The notes beneath the pieces were generated by a model. It saw only the letters and a list, made by a program, of their open reading frames with translations. It was not told the origin of the DNA and searched no databases. A DNA stretch of 16,867 bases from Methyloprofundus sp. (GTDB lineage: Bacteria; Pseudomonadota; Gammaproteobacteria; Methylococcales; Methylomonadaceae). The position numbers were made by a program, and so were the translations under genes. The DNA lies in assembly GCA_030619185.1 (NCBI GenBank), contig JAUXBW010000003.1:1-16867 (forward strand), given 5' to 3'. Positions 1-7,524 of the stretch are shown piece by piece. Numbering within the stretch: position 1 is the stretch's first letter; each line of letters begins with the position of its first letter.

Positions 1-5
1 AACAA

Positions 6-66
6 GGAGGGGTTAGGGGAAGTTTTATTAGAAAAGTTTCCTCAACCCTCCATTTTACAAAGGGGG
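6..66. repeat. Imperfect palindromic intergenic repeat
   Basis: A G-rich arm at 6-21 (GGAGGGGTTAGGGGAA) is roughly complementary to a C-rich arm at 37-51 (TTTCCTCAACCCTCC), separated by an AT-rich loop. The second arm can also pair with the G run at 61-65. No reading frame of note covers it. It looks like a short dispersed intergenic repeat, but only one copy is visible here, so its repetitive nature is inferred. Confidence 0.3.
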
Positions 67-94
67 CTGAACGGTTACTTATAAGAGGATTAAC

Positions 95-155
95 GATGTG
101 CTGAGGAACGAAGCGCATCAATAACTGAAAGATGCGCTTCGTTCCTCAGCACATC
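95..155. repeat. Perfect 25-bp inverted repeat (REP-like hairpin)
   Basis: Arms at 95-119 and 131-155 are perfectly complementary over 25 bp (GATGTGCTGAGGAACGAAGC plus GCATC) and enclose an 11-nt loop at 120-130. No T-run follows on either strand, so a simple intrinsic terminator is less likely than a mobile REP-type or palindromic dispersed repeat. It lies where the body of a PIN toxin gene would be expected downstream of the minus-strand antitoxin gene. Perfect arm identity suggests recent insertion or conversion. Confidence 0.8.
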
Positions 156-254
156 CTACGCCTTTCCCTTTAACAGAGTAGTAGAGCATGAGAGGCTGGG
201 AGGCTATTTATTCCATTTATTCTGGATGAATAATTTTGCATATCCTTAAGGCAA

Positions 255-281
255 TCATGCTGATGAGACTACTACATTCAT
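255..281 (-). pseudogene. Remnant of a VapC/PIN toxin start
   Basis: On the minus strand an ATG at 281-279 overlaps the antitoxin stop codon (ATGA overlap, as in intact vapBC operons). It reads MNVVVSSA and then TGA at 257-255. PIN toxins partnered with this AbrB subtype typically start MNVVDSSxWLEYF, from memory of the family. The remnant matches except that the first catalytic Asp is Val (GTC for GAT) and the next Trp codon is a stop (TGA for TGG). Further downstream the frame reads GYAKLFIQ, which might be a continuation after a deletion but is too weak to claim. Nothing PIN-like is left below about position 190. Interpretation: a dead toxin gene, removed while the antitoxin was kept. Confidence 0.5.
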
Positions 282-484
282 AGACGGTCTTTTTCTCGTT
301 CCACGTCCGTACCAATCCCCTTTAAGAAACCTCGCATTTCACTCATTGGTTTAATGGGAATGAGCTCTATACGGTTGCAATAGGTCAACATTTGTACTTT
401 TTGTCCCGAAATGATGCCCATAGACTCTCTTACATCTTTTGGGATAACAACCTGAAATTTTGGGGAAACTGTTACTGATCTCAT
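278..484 (-). CDS. AbrB/MazE/SpoVT-type antitoxin, orphan
   Basis: A small DNA-binding protein of about 68 residues. The N-terminal swapped-hairpin AbrB domain is clear (SVTVSPKFQVVIPKDVRE, then GxxxGQKV). The C-terminal tail MRGFLKGIGTDVEREKDR is typical of antitoxins that bind a PIN toxin. The ATG at 482-484 is preferred because a GAGG Shine-Dalgarno (rc of 491-494) sits 6 nt upstream; the longer start at 496 would place that site inside the coding sequence. In this family the antitoxin neutralises a VapC-type RNase and represses its own operon. Here the toxin gene is reduced to a remnant at 255-281, so the protein is probably an orphan antitoxin or regulator. A promoter and inverted repeat upstream support continued autoregulated expression. 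Confidence 0.85.
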   Translation of the reverse strand: MRSVTVSPKFQVVIPKDVRESMGIISGQKVQMLTYCNRIELIPIKPMSEMRGFLKGIGTDVEREKDRL

Positions 485-493
485 AAGCAACCT

Positions 494-532
494 CATCGAT
501 ATGTATTTAGTATGACTATAAATATATCGATG
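494..532. promoter_or_regulatory. Palindromic operator for the AbrB-type antitoxin
   Basis: Perfect 9-bp inverted repeat: CATCGATAT at 494-502 and ATATCGATG at 524-532, 21 nt apart. The arms flank the -10 element and start-site region of the minus-strand promoter, where an autorepressor would block transcription. Assignment to the adjacent AbrB-type protein is inference from position and symmetry. Confidence 0.55.
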
Positions 533-543
533 GGGTTTGTCAA
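515..543 (-). promoter_or_regulatory. Sigma-70 promoter of the orphan antitoxin
   Basis: On the minus strand there is a consensus -35 TTGACA (538-543), a 17-nt spacer and a -10 TATAGT (515-520, 5 of 6 matches). Transcription would start near 508 and read into the AbrB-type gene. This is the best promoter match in the window. Confidence 0.65.
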
Positions 544-559
544 TTCACCTAGCGCGGTT

Positions 560-598
560 GCTGTGGAGCAAATTCTGCCTGAGAACATCTGCTCCAGC
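560..598. terminator. Possible hairpin after the sugar cassette
   Basis: Arms GCTGTGGAGCA (560-570) and TGCTCCAGC (590-598) pair with one bulged base around a 19-nt loop. It lies about 30 nt past the stop of the last gene of the minus-strand cassette and before the antitoxin promoter. There is no clear U-tract, so termination is only a possibility. Confidence 0.25.
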
Positions 599-628
599 GG
601 GTTGCTAACCAGTTCTACGATAAATCTA

Positions 629-994
629 TCAAGCCCGGCTGGTAATAATAATCCCTAATACAATAAATGCCAGTCCAATCACTTTATAAGCATTGATCGC
701 TTCTTCAAAGACAAACACGGAGAACAGGAAGACGAGTACAAATGCCAGACTCATAAAAGGGTAAGCGTAGCTGATGTCAAATTTAGTCATTGCCAGTATC
801 CAGAAGAGCGATGCGATAAAGGCAGCGGCTAGACCTGATACTAAAAAAGGGTCAAGAAATAACTTCGCTAGAAAAATCAGTTTTTCATTAAATTGCAAAG
901 GCAGTGCATCATATTGAGAGATTCGCCACTTAAGGATTAATTGGCCATAAACAGTAAATGCAATCGTTGCGAAGATGTAAAAATAACCGATCAT
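629..994 (-). CDS. SMR/ArnE-like small membrane transporter
   Basis: A 121-residue very hydrophobic protein with four predicted membrane helices (about 2-21, 46-69, 77-96 and 102-119), the size and layout of the small multidrug resistance/EamA-like family. Helix 1 carries the YGQLILKW motif seen in ArnE/ArnF-type and related sugar-lipid flippase subunits. The acidic residue that EmrE-type drug exporters use in helix 1 is missing (Phe-Thr-Val there), which argues against drug efflux. It is the last gene of the minus-strand cassette, 15 nt after the large membrane glycosyltransferase-like gene. Likely role, inferred: inner-membrane translocation of a polyprenyl-phosphate-linked sugar that its neighbour then uses. 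No strong Shine-Dalgarno is visible, consistent with translation coupled to the preceding gene. Confidence 0.75.
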   Translation of the reverse strand: MIGYFYIFATIAFTVYGQLILKWRISQYDALPLQFNEKLIFLAKLFLDPFLVSGLAAAFIASLFWILAMTKFDISYAYPFMSLAFVLVFLFSVFVFEEAINAYKVIGLAFIVLGIIITSRA

Positions 995-1009
995 ATTATC
1001 ATGGTGAGG

Positions 1010-3358
1010 TTAGCTAAAAAGATAGTGTAGGGCGACTTCTCTAAAGGAATAGAAAGAAAGTAAAATTAAGCTCATGGCACTGGTTAATATAACGGCTTGT
1101 TCCTGACGGTTCCATAGGGGGAACATTTTCCAGAAATACACCAGAATAATGGGGATAATCGGAAAGATGTAACGTCCCTGAGGCTGAAAATCATAAAGCC
1201 ACGAGAAAAGTATACTCATAAGCAGACCACCGGCAATGGCAGTGATGCAGAGTGCCGTAAAAATTTTATACTGCCAGCTGGCTTTAAATAGGGCATGTTG
1301 CAGTATCAATAGTAGTACGATGCCATAAATCAGTAATATATACGTATAATACCATTTTGGTGAGTATTCCGCATAATAGCCGTAAAAGCCGGTAAAGCTC
1401 TTAAAGGTCATTTTATGCCAGGACCATTCGGGCTGGAAAATTTCTGGTAGTGTAATACCTTTTGCTTTTAAACGTAGGCCGGGATAAGAATGCTCAGTTT
1501 CGGCAATAGACGGCTTGAAATCAGGTGCTGCATGTTGCTCCGCATAGGCTATTCTTTGCTCTAATTTATGACTGCCATTTATTGCGTTATCTAGTCCATG
1601 ACGTGCGCAAAAGAGAGAGACAGCGATCAATAGAAAAAACAGACATTTATAGATAAAAACCTTTTTCTGTTTTACCAAGAATAATAGTTCCCATAACAGT
1701 AGCGAAAACACAAACAGTATAAACAGCAAATAGTTGGTTTGTTCAATACTGAGAATACCCAGTAAGGCACCAGGGAATAAAGCATAGTGCCAGTGTGATA
1801 ACACTGTTTTTGCCTGCAGGAACCGCTGTAAGGAGCTTTTCTTGTTGACCAGTTGCCAGGCTAATAATAGGCTGACAAAAAGCACAAATCCGCCACGATT
1901 TGCATAGGCGTATAAGTACCATATTTGTGGTGTGCAGAGTAGTGGTGTGAGAAAAAACAGTAAGCGATTACTGCTGCTGACCATTAGAAACAAGAGCAAA
2001 AATAGCAGAGCATTGAATGCTCTGTAGATAAATGTTTGGTCTGCAAACAGCTGGTTTACCAGCAGGCTGAATTTACCTGCAAAAAAATAACTGATACCCA
2101 GGTCATCCAGGCGTGAACTTGCCCAGGGGTGCTGGTATGCATCGAGTGCACGCGGGTCGCCTACGCTAGGAGGTAGCCAGTATTGACTGTAATACTTGGT
2201 TGATTCTATATGGGAACTTTCATCGGGGTGGATATTAAAGTCAGACTGCCAGGCAAGGCTGAAAACAAGTAGCGAGGCGTATAAAAAACAGCTCTTGATT
2301 AGCTTAGGGAGGAGTGAGCTACGTAAAAAAAGGGTTCTTTTCAGGTAATATAAAATACCTAGAAAAAATAAGCTAAACACCCCTAAAAATACGGCAATAG
2401 GTACTGCCAGTGTCATCACATCACCTTGTTTGTCGAGTACTATTTCGGGCTGATGGTACTGTGTGGCTTTAAAGCCGGGCGCGCGTAAGGTTAAGTGGTC
2501 TAAACCCTGCCACACCTGGTTATTACTTGCTTCTAAATATAAAACATCAATATTACTGAGATTTGCTGTCGTAAAATCGTAATGATTTTCACCCGGTAAA
2601 ACAGTGATCTGTTGCGCTCGGGTGGTCGACATTTTCTGGTTTGCTTCACGCCAGAATAACTTGATTTTCTCTGGGTTTTTCGTTAGTGCGTTGATGGTAA
2701 TGCTGGTTGCATTAAAGCTGAGTAAATAACTGAGTAAAATGCAGGTAAAAATCAGTAATAAGGCCCGGGTGGGCGTTTTTTTGCGAAAATAATAAAGCGT
2801 TATCAGTGCGAATAAAACGAGATAAATAAAGGGGTTTGTGCGCTGAAAAATCCTGAGATCAATTTGCGGATCACCGCCTAGAGATTGTAGCTCAATATAG
2901 GGCTGGGAAGAGTCTGCTGGATGCAGTATTTTAATTTCATTGGATTCGATGGCATCAGTGATTAGATTCAGCTCGACCGGAAAATATCGTAATGCATAGA
3001 GCTTAGTCTTATATACTTTGATAATGGCGGGTTGTTTAACCGGATCAATTCTTAAGCGGGTTGATTCATTGAAGTTATTTATCCACAGCCAGTAGCTATG
3101 TCGTCCTTGTTTTACCGGGGTCGTCGTGGACTGCTCTCCGGAAAAGGCATCTAGTTCATTAGCCCAGAGGATTTGCATCTCACTCTCTACATTGACATCC
3201 AGGTCAATTTTAATCAGGGAGAGTGTCGATAGGTAGCCGATAAAAGCCAGGGCAATAAACAATAGGGCCAATATACAAAACTGTCTTATGGCTGAAAATA
3301 GAGGATAGGATTGCAGTGTGTTTAAGCGAGGGGGTGTTGCAGACTGGGTGTTAAGCAT
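1010..3358 (-). CDS. Large GT-C-like membrane glycosyltransferase candidate
   Basis: A 782-residue polytopic inner-membrane protein. One helix lies near residues 25-48, followed by a soluble stretch (about 50-172), two helices (about 176-214), a second soluble stretch (about 215-312) and then many helices to the C-terminus. After a helix at about 350-371 comes the motif NIHPDESSH (375-383). An acidic pair in this kind of first external loop is the usual catalytic signature of GT-C enzymes that use lipid-phosphate sugars (ArnT/PMT-like), and related motifs occur in DUF2142 proteins. Its first 8 nt overlap the end of the wecE-like gene, so translation is probably coupled. Inferred role: transfer of an amino sugar to a periplasmic acceptor such as lipid A, a glycan or a protein. 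The split soluble N-terminal part is unlike ArnT, so the exact family is uncertain. Confidence 0.65.
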   Translation of the reverse strand: MLNTQSATPPRLNTLQSYPLFSAIRQFCILALLFIALAFIGYLSTLSLIKIDLDVNVESEMQILWANELDAFSGEQSTTTPVKQGRHSYWLWINNFNESTRLRIDPVKQPAIIKVYKTKLYALRYFPVELNLITDAIESNEIKILHPADSSQPYIELQSLGGDPQIDLRIFQRTNPFIYLVLFALITLYYFRKKTPTRALLLIFTCILLSYLLSFNATSITINALTKNPEKIKLFWREANQKMSTTRAQQITVLPGENHYDFTTANLSNIDVLYLEASNNQVWQGLDHLTLRAPGFKATQYHQPEIVLDKQGDVMTLAVPIAVFLGVFSLFFLGILYYLKRTLFLRSSLLPKLIKSCFLYASLLVFSLAWQSDFNIHPDESSHIESTKYYSQYWLPPSVGDPRALDAYQHPWASSRLDDLGISYFFAGKFSLLVNQLFADQTFIYRAFNALLFLLLFLMVSSSNRLLFFLTPLLCTPQIWYLYAYANRGGFVLFVSLLLAWQLVNKKSSLQRFLQAKTVLSHWHYALFPGALLGILSIEQTNYLLFILFVFSLLLWELLFLVKQKKVFIYKCLFFLLIAVSLFCARHGLDNAINGSHKLEQRIAYAEQHAAPDFKPSIAETEHSYPGLRLKAKGITLPEIFQPEWSWHKMTFKSFTGFYGYYAEYSPKWYYTYILLIYGIVLLLILQHALFKASWQYKIFTALCITAIAGGLLMSILFSWLYDFQPQGRYIFPIIPIILVYFWKMFPLWNRQEQAVILTSAMSLILLSFYSFREVALHYLFS

Positions 3359-4484
3359 AAAAGCTTTGTAGGGTTTGAGTGATATAGTCTACTTCATTGC
3401 TTTGTAGGCCAAAATACAGAGGTAAACGAATAATGCGCTGGCTAGTTTCCAGGGTATGCTGATCAGCACCTATAAATTTTCCGTGTAGCCGCCCCATTTC
3501 AGTATCATGTAAAGGTAGGTAATGAAAAACAGCGTGGATATTGTTTTTCTTTAAGTAGCTTAGTAGCTGGTTTCTGGTTTCTAGTGACTGGGTTTTTAAA
3601 TAAAAAATATGCCCATTTTGCTCGCAAGACTCTGGGATAACCGGCAATGAAATAAGGCCTTTTTTCTCCAGAGGCCTTAATGCCTCAAAGTAAGTGGACC
3701 AGATAGCGCAGCGCTTAAGTTTAATGGTTTCTGCTTGCTCCAGGTTGGCAAATAAAAAGGCAGCCTGAAGTTCGCTCATAAGAAAACTGGAGCCTAGGTC
3801 TTGCCAGGAATATTTATCCACTTCACCTCGAAAAAATTTACTGCGATCAGTGCCTTTTTCACGAATAATCTCGGCGCGCTCAATAAATTTCTTATTATTA
3901 AGCACAATTGCTCCGCCTTCACCGCAGCTATAGTTCTTCGTTTCATGGAAGCTAAAACAGCCTATATCAGCTATTGTCCCTAATGCCTGATTATTATAAT
4001 TGGCGAATAAACCATGCGCCGCATCTTCAATGACAAGCAGCCCATGTTTTTTTGCAATGCCCATGATGGCGTTCATATCACAACTAATACCTGCATAATG
4101 AACCGGAACGATGGCCACTGTTTTTTCACTGATGGCTGCTTCTATCAGCTGTTCATTAATATTCTGTGTGTCAGGTCGAATATCGATAAACACACAGGTA
4201 GCCCCTCTTGATACAAATGCATTGGCCGTGGTCACAAAGGTATAGCTCGGCATGATCACTTCATCACCGGGTTTTATATCTGCCAGAATGGCGGCCATTT
4301 CAAGTGCGGCAGTGCCGGAGGATGTCAGTAGTACTTTGTTGGCAGTCAGTTGATTTTCCAGTAGGCTCTGACAGCGCTTGCTAAAGGCACCATCGCCAGC
4401 AATTTGATCGGAATGAATAGCCTGTTCGATATATTTGATTTCGTTGCCGGTGAGAGCAAATTGATTGAATGGGATTGGCTGCAT
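3351..4484 (-). CDS. wecE: dTDP-4-amino-4,6-dideoxygalactose transaminase (WecE-like)
   Basis: A PLP-dependent sugar aminotransferase of the DegT/DnrJ/EryC1/StrS family. WecE converts dTDP-4-keto-6-deoxyglucose to dTDP-Fuc4N with glutamate as amino donor, in the cytoplasm. At 377 residues it matches E. coli WecE closely in length and along the whole sequence: FNQFALTGNE at the start, GDEVIMPSYTFVTTANAF (73-90), VPVHYAG (127-132), VIEDAAHG (151-158), GCFSFHETKNYS with the Schiff-base lysine K183, IREKGT, DKYSWQDLGSS and VFHYLPLH. In E. coli the product feeds enterobacterial common antigen; here the genes for that pathway are absent and it leads a cassette with a GT-C-like protein and an SMR-like flippase, so the glycan may differ. 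The start at 4484 is the only plausible Met before the conserved N-terminus; there is no strong Shine-Dalgarno. Confidence 0.9.
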   Translation of the reverse strand: MQPIPFNQFALTGNEIKYIEQAIHSDQIAGDGAFSKRCQSLLENQLTANKVLLTSSGTAALEMAAILADIKPGDEVIMPSYTFVTTANAFVSRGATCVFIDIRPDTQNINEQLIEAAISEKTVAIVPVHYAGISCDMNAIMGIAKKHGLLVIEDAAHGLFANYNNQALGTIADIGCFSFHETKNYSCGEGGAIVLNNKKFIERAEIIREKGTDRSKFFRGEVDKYSWQDLGSSFLMSELQAAFLFANLEQAETIKLKRCAIWSTYFEALRPLEKKGLISLPVIPESCEQNGHIFYLKTQSLETRNQLLSYLKKNNIHAVFHYLPLHDTEMGRLHGKFIGADQHTLETSQRIIRLPLYFGLQSNEVDYITQTLQSFYA

Positions 4485-4620
4485 ATATGAAATTGTGGGC
4501 TATATAATAGCGTGTATTGTAAAGTAAAACTCTGTGTTGATTTACTTTTTTGTCTTTTAAACATTTACCTGATTACCCATAACTTTCAGCTACACTTCGT
4601 CATCCTATGCTTATAGCAGG

Positions 4621-4692
4621 AATATCGCAGCTTAAGCACGGATTCCCGATAAAGGACTTCGGGCATGGCGAGGCCCTTAACATGCTGATATT
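4621..4692. repeat. Imperfect palindromic repeat in divergent spacer
   Basis: The outer arms at 4621-4636 (AATATCGCAGCTTAAG) and 4676-4692 pair at about 14 positions with one bulge and two mismatches. Inside, CCCGA (4645-4649) pairs with TCGGG (4659-4663). The nested structure resembles a dispersed palindromic element, but no second copy is present in the window. Confidence 0.35.
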
Positions 4693-4766
4693 TTTAAGTT
4701 TTTTTAATGTGGCTGTGAGTTGTTCGTAATCAAGAACTATTTTGCTATGATAAGGATAGATATATA

Positions 4767-4795
4767 TTGCAAAATACAGCATATCTTTATATTAT
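4767..4795 (+). promoter_or_regulatory. Candidate sigma-70 promoter of the sulfur oxidoreductase
   Basis: TTGCAA (4767-4772), a 17-nt spacer and TATTAT (4790-4795), in a strongly AT-rich stretch. The predicted start near 4802 leaves a leader of about 50 nt before the ATG at 4855. No classical Shine-Dalgarno precedes the ATG; GTGGAAA ends about 4 nt before it. Confidence 0.45.
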
Positions 4796-4854
4796 AATTG
4801 TCTTATTTAACTTTTTCCGTCGTCTAAAACGGAAACTACAAGCGTGGAAAATTA

Positions 4855-7359
4855 ATGAAAATCATAATTATAGGGGGTGTGGCTGGTGGAGCAACAGCGG
4901 CGGCACGTATCAGACGTAACGATGAAATGGCTGAGATTATTCTGGTTGAGCGTGGACAGTACATCAGCTTTGCCAATTGTGGGTTACCCTACCATATCTC
5001 AGGAACTATCGCGGAACGCGAACAGTTATTAGTCACTTCCGAGGCAACATTCAAGGATCGTTATCGTGTGGATGTACGTAGTCGTACAGAAGCTATTGCC
5101 ATTGATCGAAAAAACAAGCTTGTACGTTTGCGAGACCTTGCTAGCGGTGATGAATTTGACCAGGCATACGACAAGTTATTACTTTCTCCTGGTGCCGAGC
5201 CACTACGCCCAAGATTACCAGGCATTGATTCAGCAAGAATATTTGGGCTGCGCAACATTCCAGATCTTGATCGCATTATGGCGCATTTAAATCAGCATTC
5301 AACCCGTCGTGCGGTAGTGATTGGTGGTGGCTTTATCGGTATTGAGGTAGCTGAGAACCTGCATGATAAAGGAATTTCTACTACTTTGGTGGAAGGGGCT
5401 GATCAGATTCTTGCGCCTCTGGATTATGAAATGGCGGCTATTGTGCATTCCCATATGCACGATAAAAATATTGAACTCTATCTATCGGACAAGGTGGAGC
5501 GTTTTGAGGATAAAACTGACTATACGCTGGTTTACCTGGGCAGTGGTCGTCGTCTACAAGCAGATATTATTATTCTGGCTATTGGTGTGCATCCGGAAAC
5601 TACGCTAGCTAGAGCGGCAGGCCTTGAGCTTGGGGCTACAGGTGGTATCAAGGTAAATAGTCATCTGCAGACTTCAGATCCTGATATTTATGCTGTTGGT
5701 GATGCTATCGAGGTAACACAAACTATCTGTGGTAAACCGGCTCTTATTCCTCTGGCGGGACCTGCAAATCGCCAGGGAAGAATGGCGGCGGATAATATGA
5801 TTTTCGCTAATAACAAGGAGTATAAAGGAACTTTAGGCACGGCTATTCTGAAGGCATTTGACCTAGCGGCTGCATCTACAGGTCTGAATGAAAAACAATT
5901 ACATGCCGCAGGTATCCCGTTCCTCAGCTGTATTACCCACAGTGGTTCTCATGCCAGTTACTTTCCTGGCGCGAAACAGGTCAGTATCAAGTTGTTGTTT
6001 ACTGCGGAGGGTCAGATTCTTGGTGCGCAGGCGGTAGGTGCTGATGGTGTCGATAAGCGAATCGATGTTATCGCTACGGCTATCTATGCTGGTTTAAATA
6101 TTGATGATATGACGGATTTGGAACTGGCCTATGCGCCACCTTTTAGTTCGGCTAAAGACCCTGTCAATATGAGCGGTTATGTTGCGAGCAATATTCTGAG
6201 TCAATCTGTTGAAGTCATCAACTGGAGAGAATTGCGTGACAGCCTGGAAACTAAAGAGGCTAATGCCAGCAAACTACAATTAATCGATGTGCGTACTGCA
6301 GCAGAATTTGAATTCGGTAGTATACCCTCAGCGCGCAATATTGATATTAACCACTTGCGTGACCAATTAGAGGAACTAGATCCGGAAAAACCTGTCGTGG
6401 TGTTCTGCCAGGTCGGCATACGGGGTTATCTTGCATATCGAATACTTAAACAAAGAGGCTATACTCAGGTACGCAACCTTTCAGGAGGCTACAAGACCTA
6501 TTCCTGGGCCGTAGACAAGCAGGCTAATCCTGATATTTTTCATTATGATGATCTCAAGCTGCGCGACCCTGATGTGGTTGAAGCTGAGCGTAATGGTAGC
6601 AGCGCACTAATTGCTTCCGGTATTAATGGTGAAATACATACGTTAAATGCGGTTGGACTGCAGTGTCCCGGGCCAATCATGAAAACCTATAATGCGATGA
6701 CTGCGCTTAATGCAGGAGAGTTACTGGAGGTCACGGCCTCCGATCCGGCTTTTGGTCGTGATATTCGGGCGTGGGTCAAGAAAACCGGGAATGACTTAGT
6801 GTCTGTTAAGGCTGAAAAAGGTCTGGTTATTGTTCTGCTGCGCAAGGTAGAGGTGGCTCCAATAGTTAGCACAGAAGCCGCGACTAAAGATAAGCTTACC
6901 CTGGTTGTATTTTCAGACGACCTGGATAAGGTGATGGCCAGCATGATTATTGCTAATGGGGCCCTTGCCATGGGCAAGCCAGTGAGTTTGTTCTTTACCT
7001 TCTGGGGGCTGGATGTGATACGCAATGAAGATGCGCCTTCGGTTAATAAGCCGTTGATGGACCGTATGTTCAGTAGCATGCTTCCCAACGGCCCAGAGCA
7101 CCTTAATTCAATCTCAAAAATGGATATGCATGGTTTAGGCGCAAAAATGATCCGTAAGGTAATGCACGATAAAGGCGTGGAAACCCCCAGTAATTTGCTA
7201 AAAAATCTGGTTGAAGGAGGAGCGCAGCTTATAGCCTGTCAGATGTCCATGGATGTCATGGGAATTAAACAAGAAGAGCTTATTGAGGGAGTCGAAGTGG
7301 GTGGTGTGGCTGCATTTCTTGGTGAGGCGGGTGAGTCTGGTACTACGTTGTTTATATAA
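4855..7359 (+). CDS. CoA-disulfide reductase-like/rhodanese/TusA/DsrE2 fusion
   Basis: An 834-residue cytoplasmic fusion. Residues 1-445 are a FAD/NAD(P)H flavoprotein of the CoA-disulfide/persulfide reductase type: FAD motif IIIGGVAGGATAA (4-16), single active cysteine C42 in SFANCGLPYHISG, second dinucleotide motif VVIGGGFIGIE (154-164), IYAVGDA (278-284) and YAPPFSSAKDPVNM (426-439). Residues 455-560 are a rhodanese with loop CQVGIRG (C518). Residues 594-665 are TusA-like with CPGPIMK (C604). Residues 680-834 are DsrE2-like with ACQMSMDVMG (C795). Two-domain reductase-rhodanese proteins are known to act on CoA-persulfide or polysulfide; TusA and DsrE-type proteins pass sulfane sulfur. The fusion therefore looks like a complete sulfur relay from reductive release to carrier, which is inference. 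It stands alone as a transcription unit, divergent from the sugar cassette. Confidence 0.9.
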   Translation: MKIIIIGGVAGGATAAARIRRNDEMAEIILVERGQYISFANCGLPYHISGTIAEREQLLVTSEATFKDRYRVDVRSRTEAIAIDRKNKLVRLRDLASGDEFDQAYDKLLLSPGAEPLRPRLPGIDSARIFGLRNIPDLDRIMAHLNQHSTRRAVVIGGGFIGIEVAENLHDKGISTTLVEGADQILAPLDYEMAAIVHSHMHDKNIELYLSDKVERFEDKTDYTLVYLGSGRRLQADIIILAIGVHPETTLARAAGLELGATGGIKVNSHLQTSDPDIYAVGDAIEVTQTICGKPALIPLAGPANRQGRMAADNMIFANNKEYKGTLGTAILKAFDLAAASTGLNEKQLHAAGIPFLSCITHSGSHASYFPGAKQVSIKLLFTAEGQILGAQAVGADGVDKRIDVIATAIYAGLNIDDMTDLELAYAPPFSSAKDPVNMSGYVASNILSQSVEVINWRELRDSLETKEANASKLQLIDVRTAAEFEFGSIPSARNIDINHLRDQLEELDPEKPVVVFCQVGIRGYLAYRILKQRGYTQVRNLSGGYKTYSWAVDKQANPDIFHYDDLKLRDPDVVEAERNGSSALIASGINGEIHTLNAVGLQCPGPIMKTYNAMTALNAGELLEVTASDPAFGRDIRAWVKKTGNDLVSVKAEKGLVIVLLRKVEVAPIVSTEAATKDKLTLVVFSDDLDKVMASMIIANGALAMGKPVSLFFTFWGLDVIRNEDAPSVNKPLMDRMFSSMLPNGPEHLNSISKMDMHGLGAKMIRKVMHDKGVETPSNLLKNLVEGGAQLIACQMSMDVMGIKQEELIEGVEVGGVAAFLGEAGESGTTLFI

Positions 7360-7368
7360 ATGGTCAGC

Positions 7369-7524
7369 AGGAACGCGCACGGAATAAGTTGAGCAACTGG
7401 CGCAGAATTTTTATTCGTATTCGAGGCGTAGACACGGCGCATAGCCAGCTACGTAAGTATTTCTACAACAAAGAAGACGGATAAAAAGGCAAGCAAGTTG
7501 CTTAAGTGTGTCGTGCACGTTCCT
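7369..7524. repeat. MITE-like hairpin repeat, copy 1
   Basis: A 156-bp element almost identical to the one at 8068-8225, in the same orientation. Its ends are imperfect inverted repeats: AGGAACGCGCACGG at the left, and TCGTGCACGTTCCT (7511-7524) at the right, which reads AGGAACGTGCACGA on the other strand. The pairing continues inward (AGTTGAGCAACT against AAGTTGCTTAA). It encodes no protein and begins 9 nt after the stop of the sulfur oxidoreductase gene, so its hairpin may also form the 3' end of that transcript. Relative to copy 2 it has lost some internal complementarity. Confidence 0.8.

Larger units (their letters stand above)
4485..4854. other. Divergent intergenic region
   Basis: This 370-bp AT-rich spacer separates the minus-strand sugar cassette from the plus-strand sulfur oxidoreductase. 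It holds an imperfect inverted repeat and a promoter pointing right, both listed separately. AT-rich sequence just upstream of wecE (TATATAATAG around 4501-4510) could hold the cassette promoter on the minus strand, but no well-spaced -35/-10 pair was found. Short open frames here have no recognisable features and were not called. Confidence 0.5.

Noticed and set aside
629..994. Drug-exporter (EmrE-type) role for the SMR-like protein
   Set aside because: The helix-1 glutamate needed for drug/proton exchange is absent, and the context is sugar transfer.
4346..4782. Minus-strand frames of 72 and 60 residues around the divergent spacer
   Set aside because: The first largely overlaps the start of wecE in another frame and the second lies in the palindromic spacer; neither has a motif or a ribosome site.
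6687..7101. Minus-strand open frames of 133 and 62 residues opposite the TusA and DsrE2 domains
   Set aside because: They are antisense to strongly conserved coding sequence, with no ribosome site or family features.
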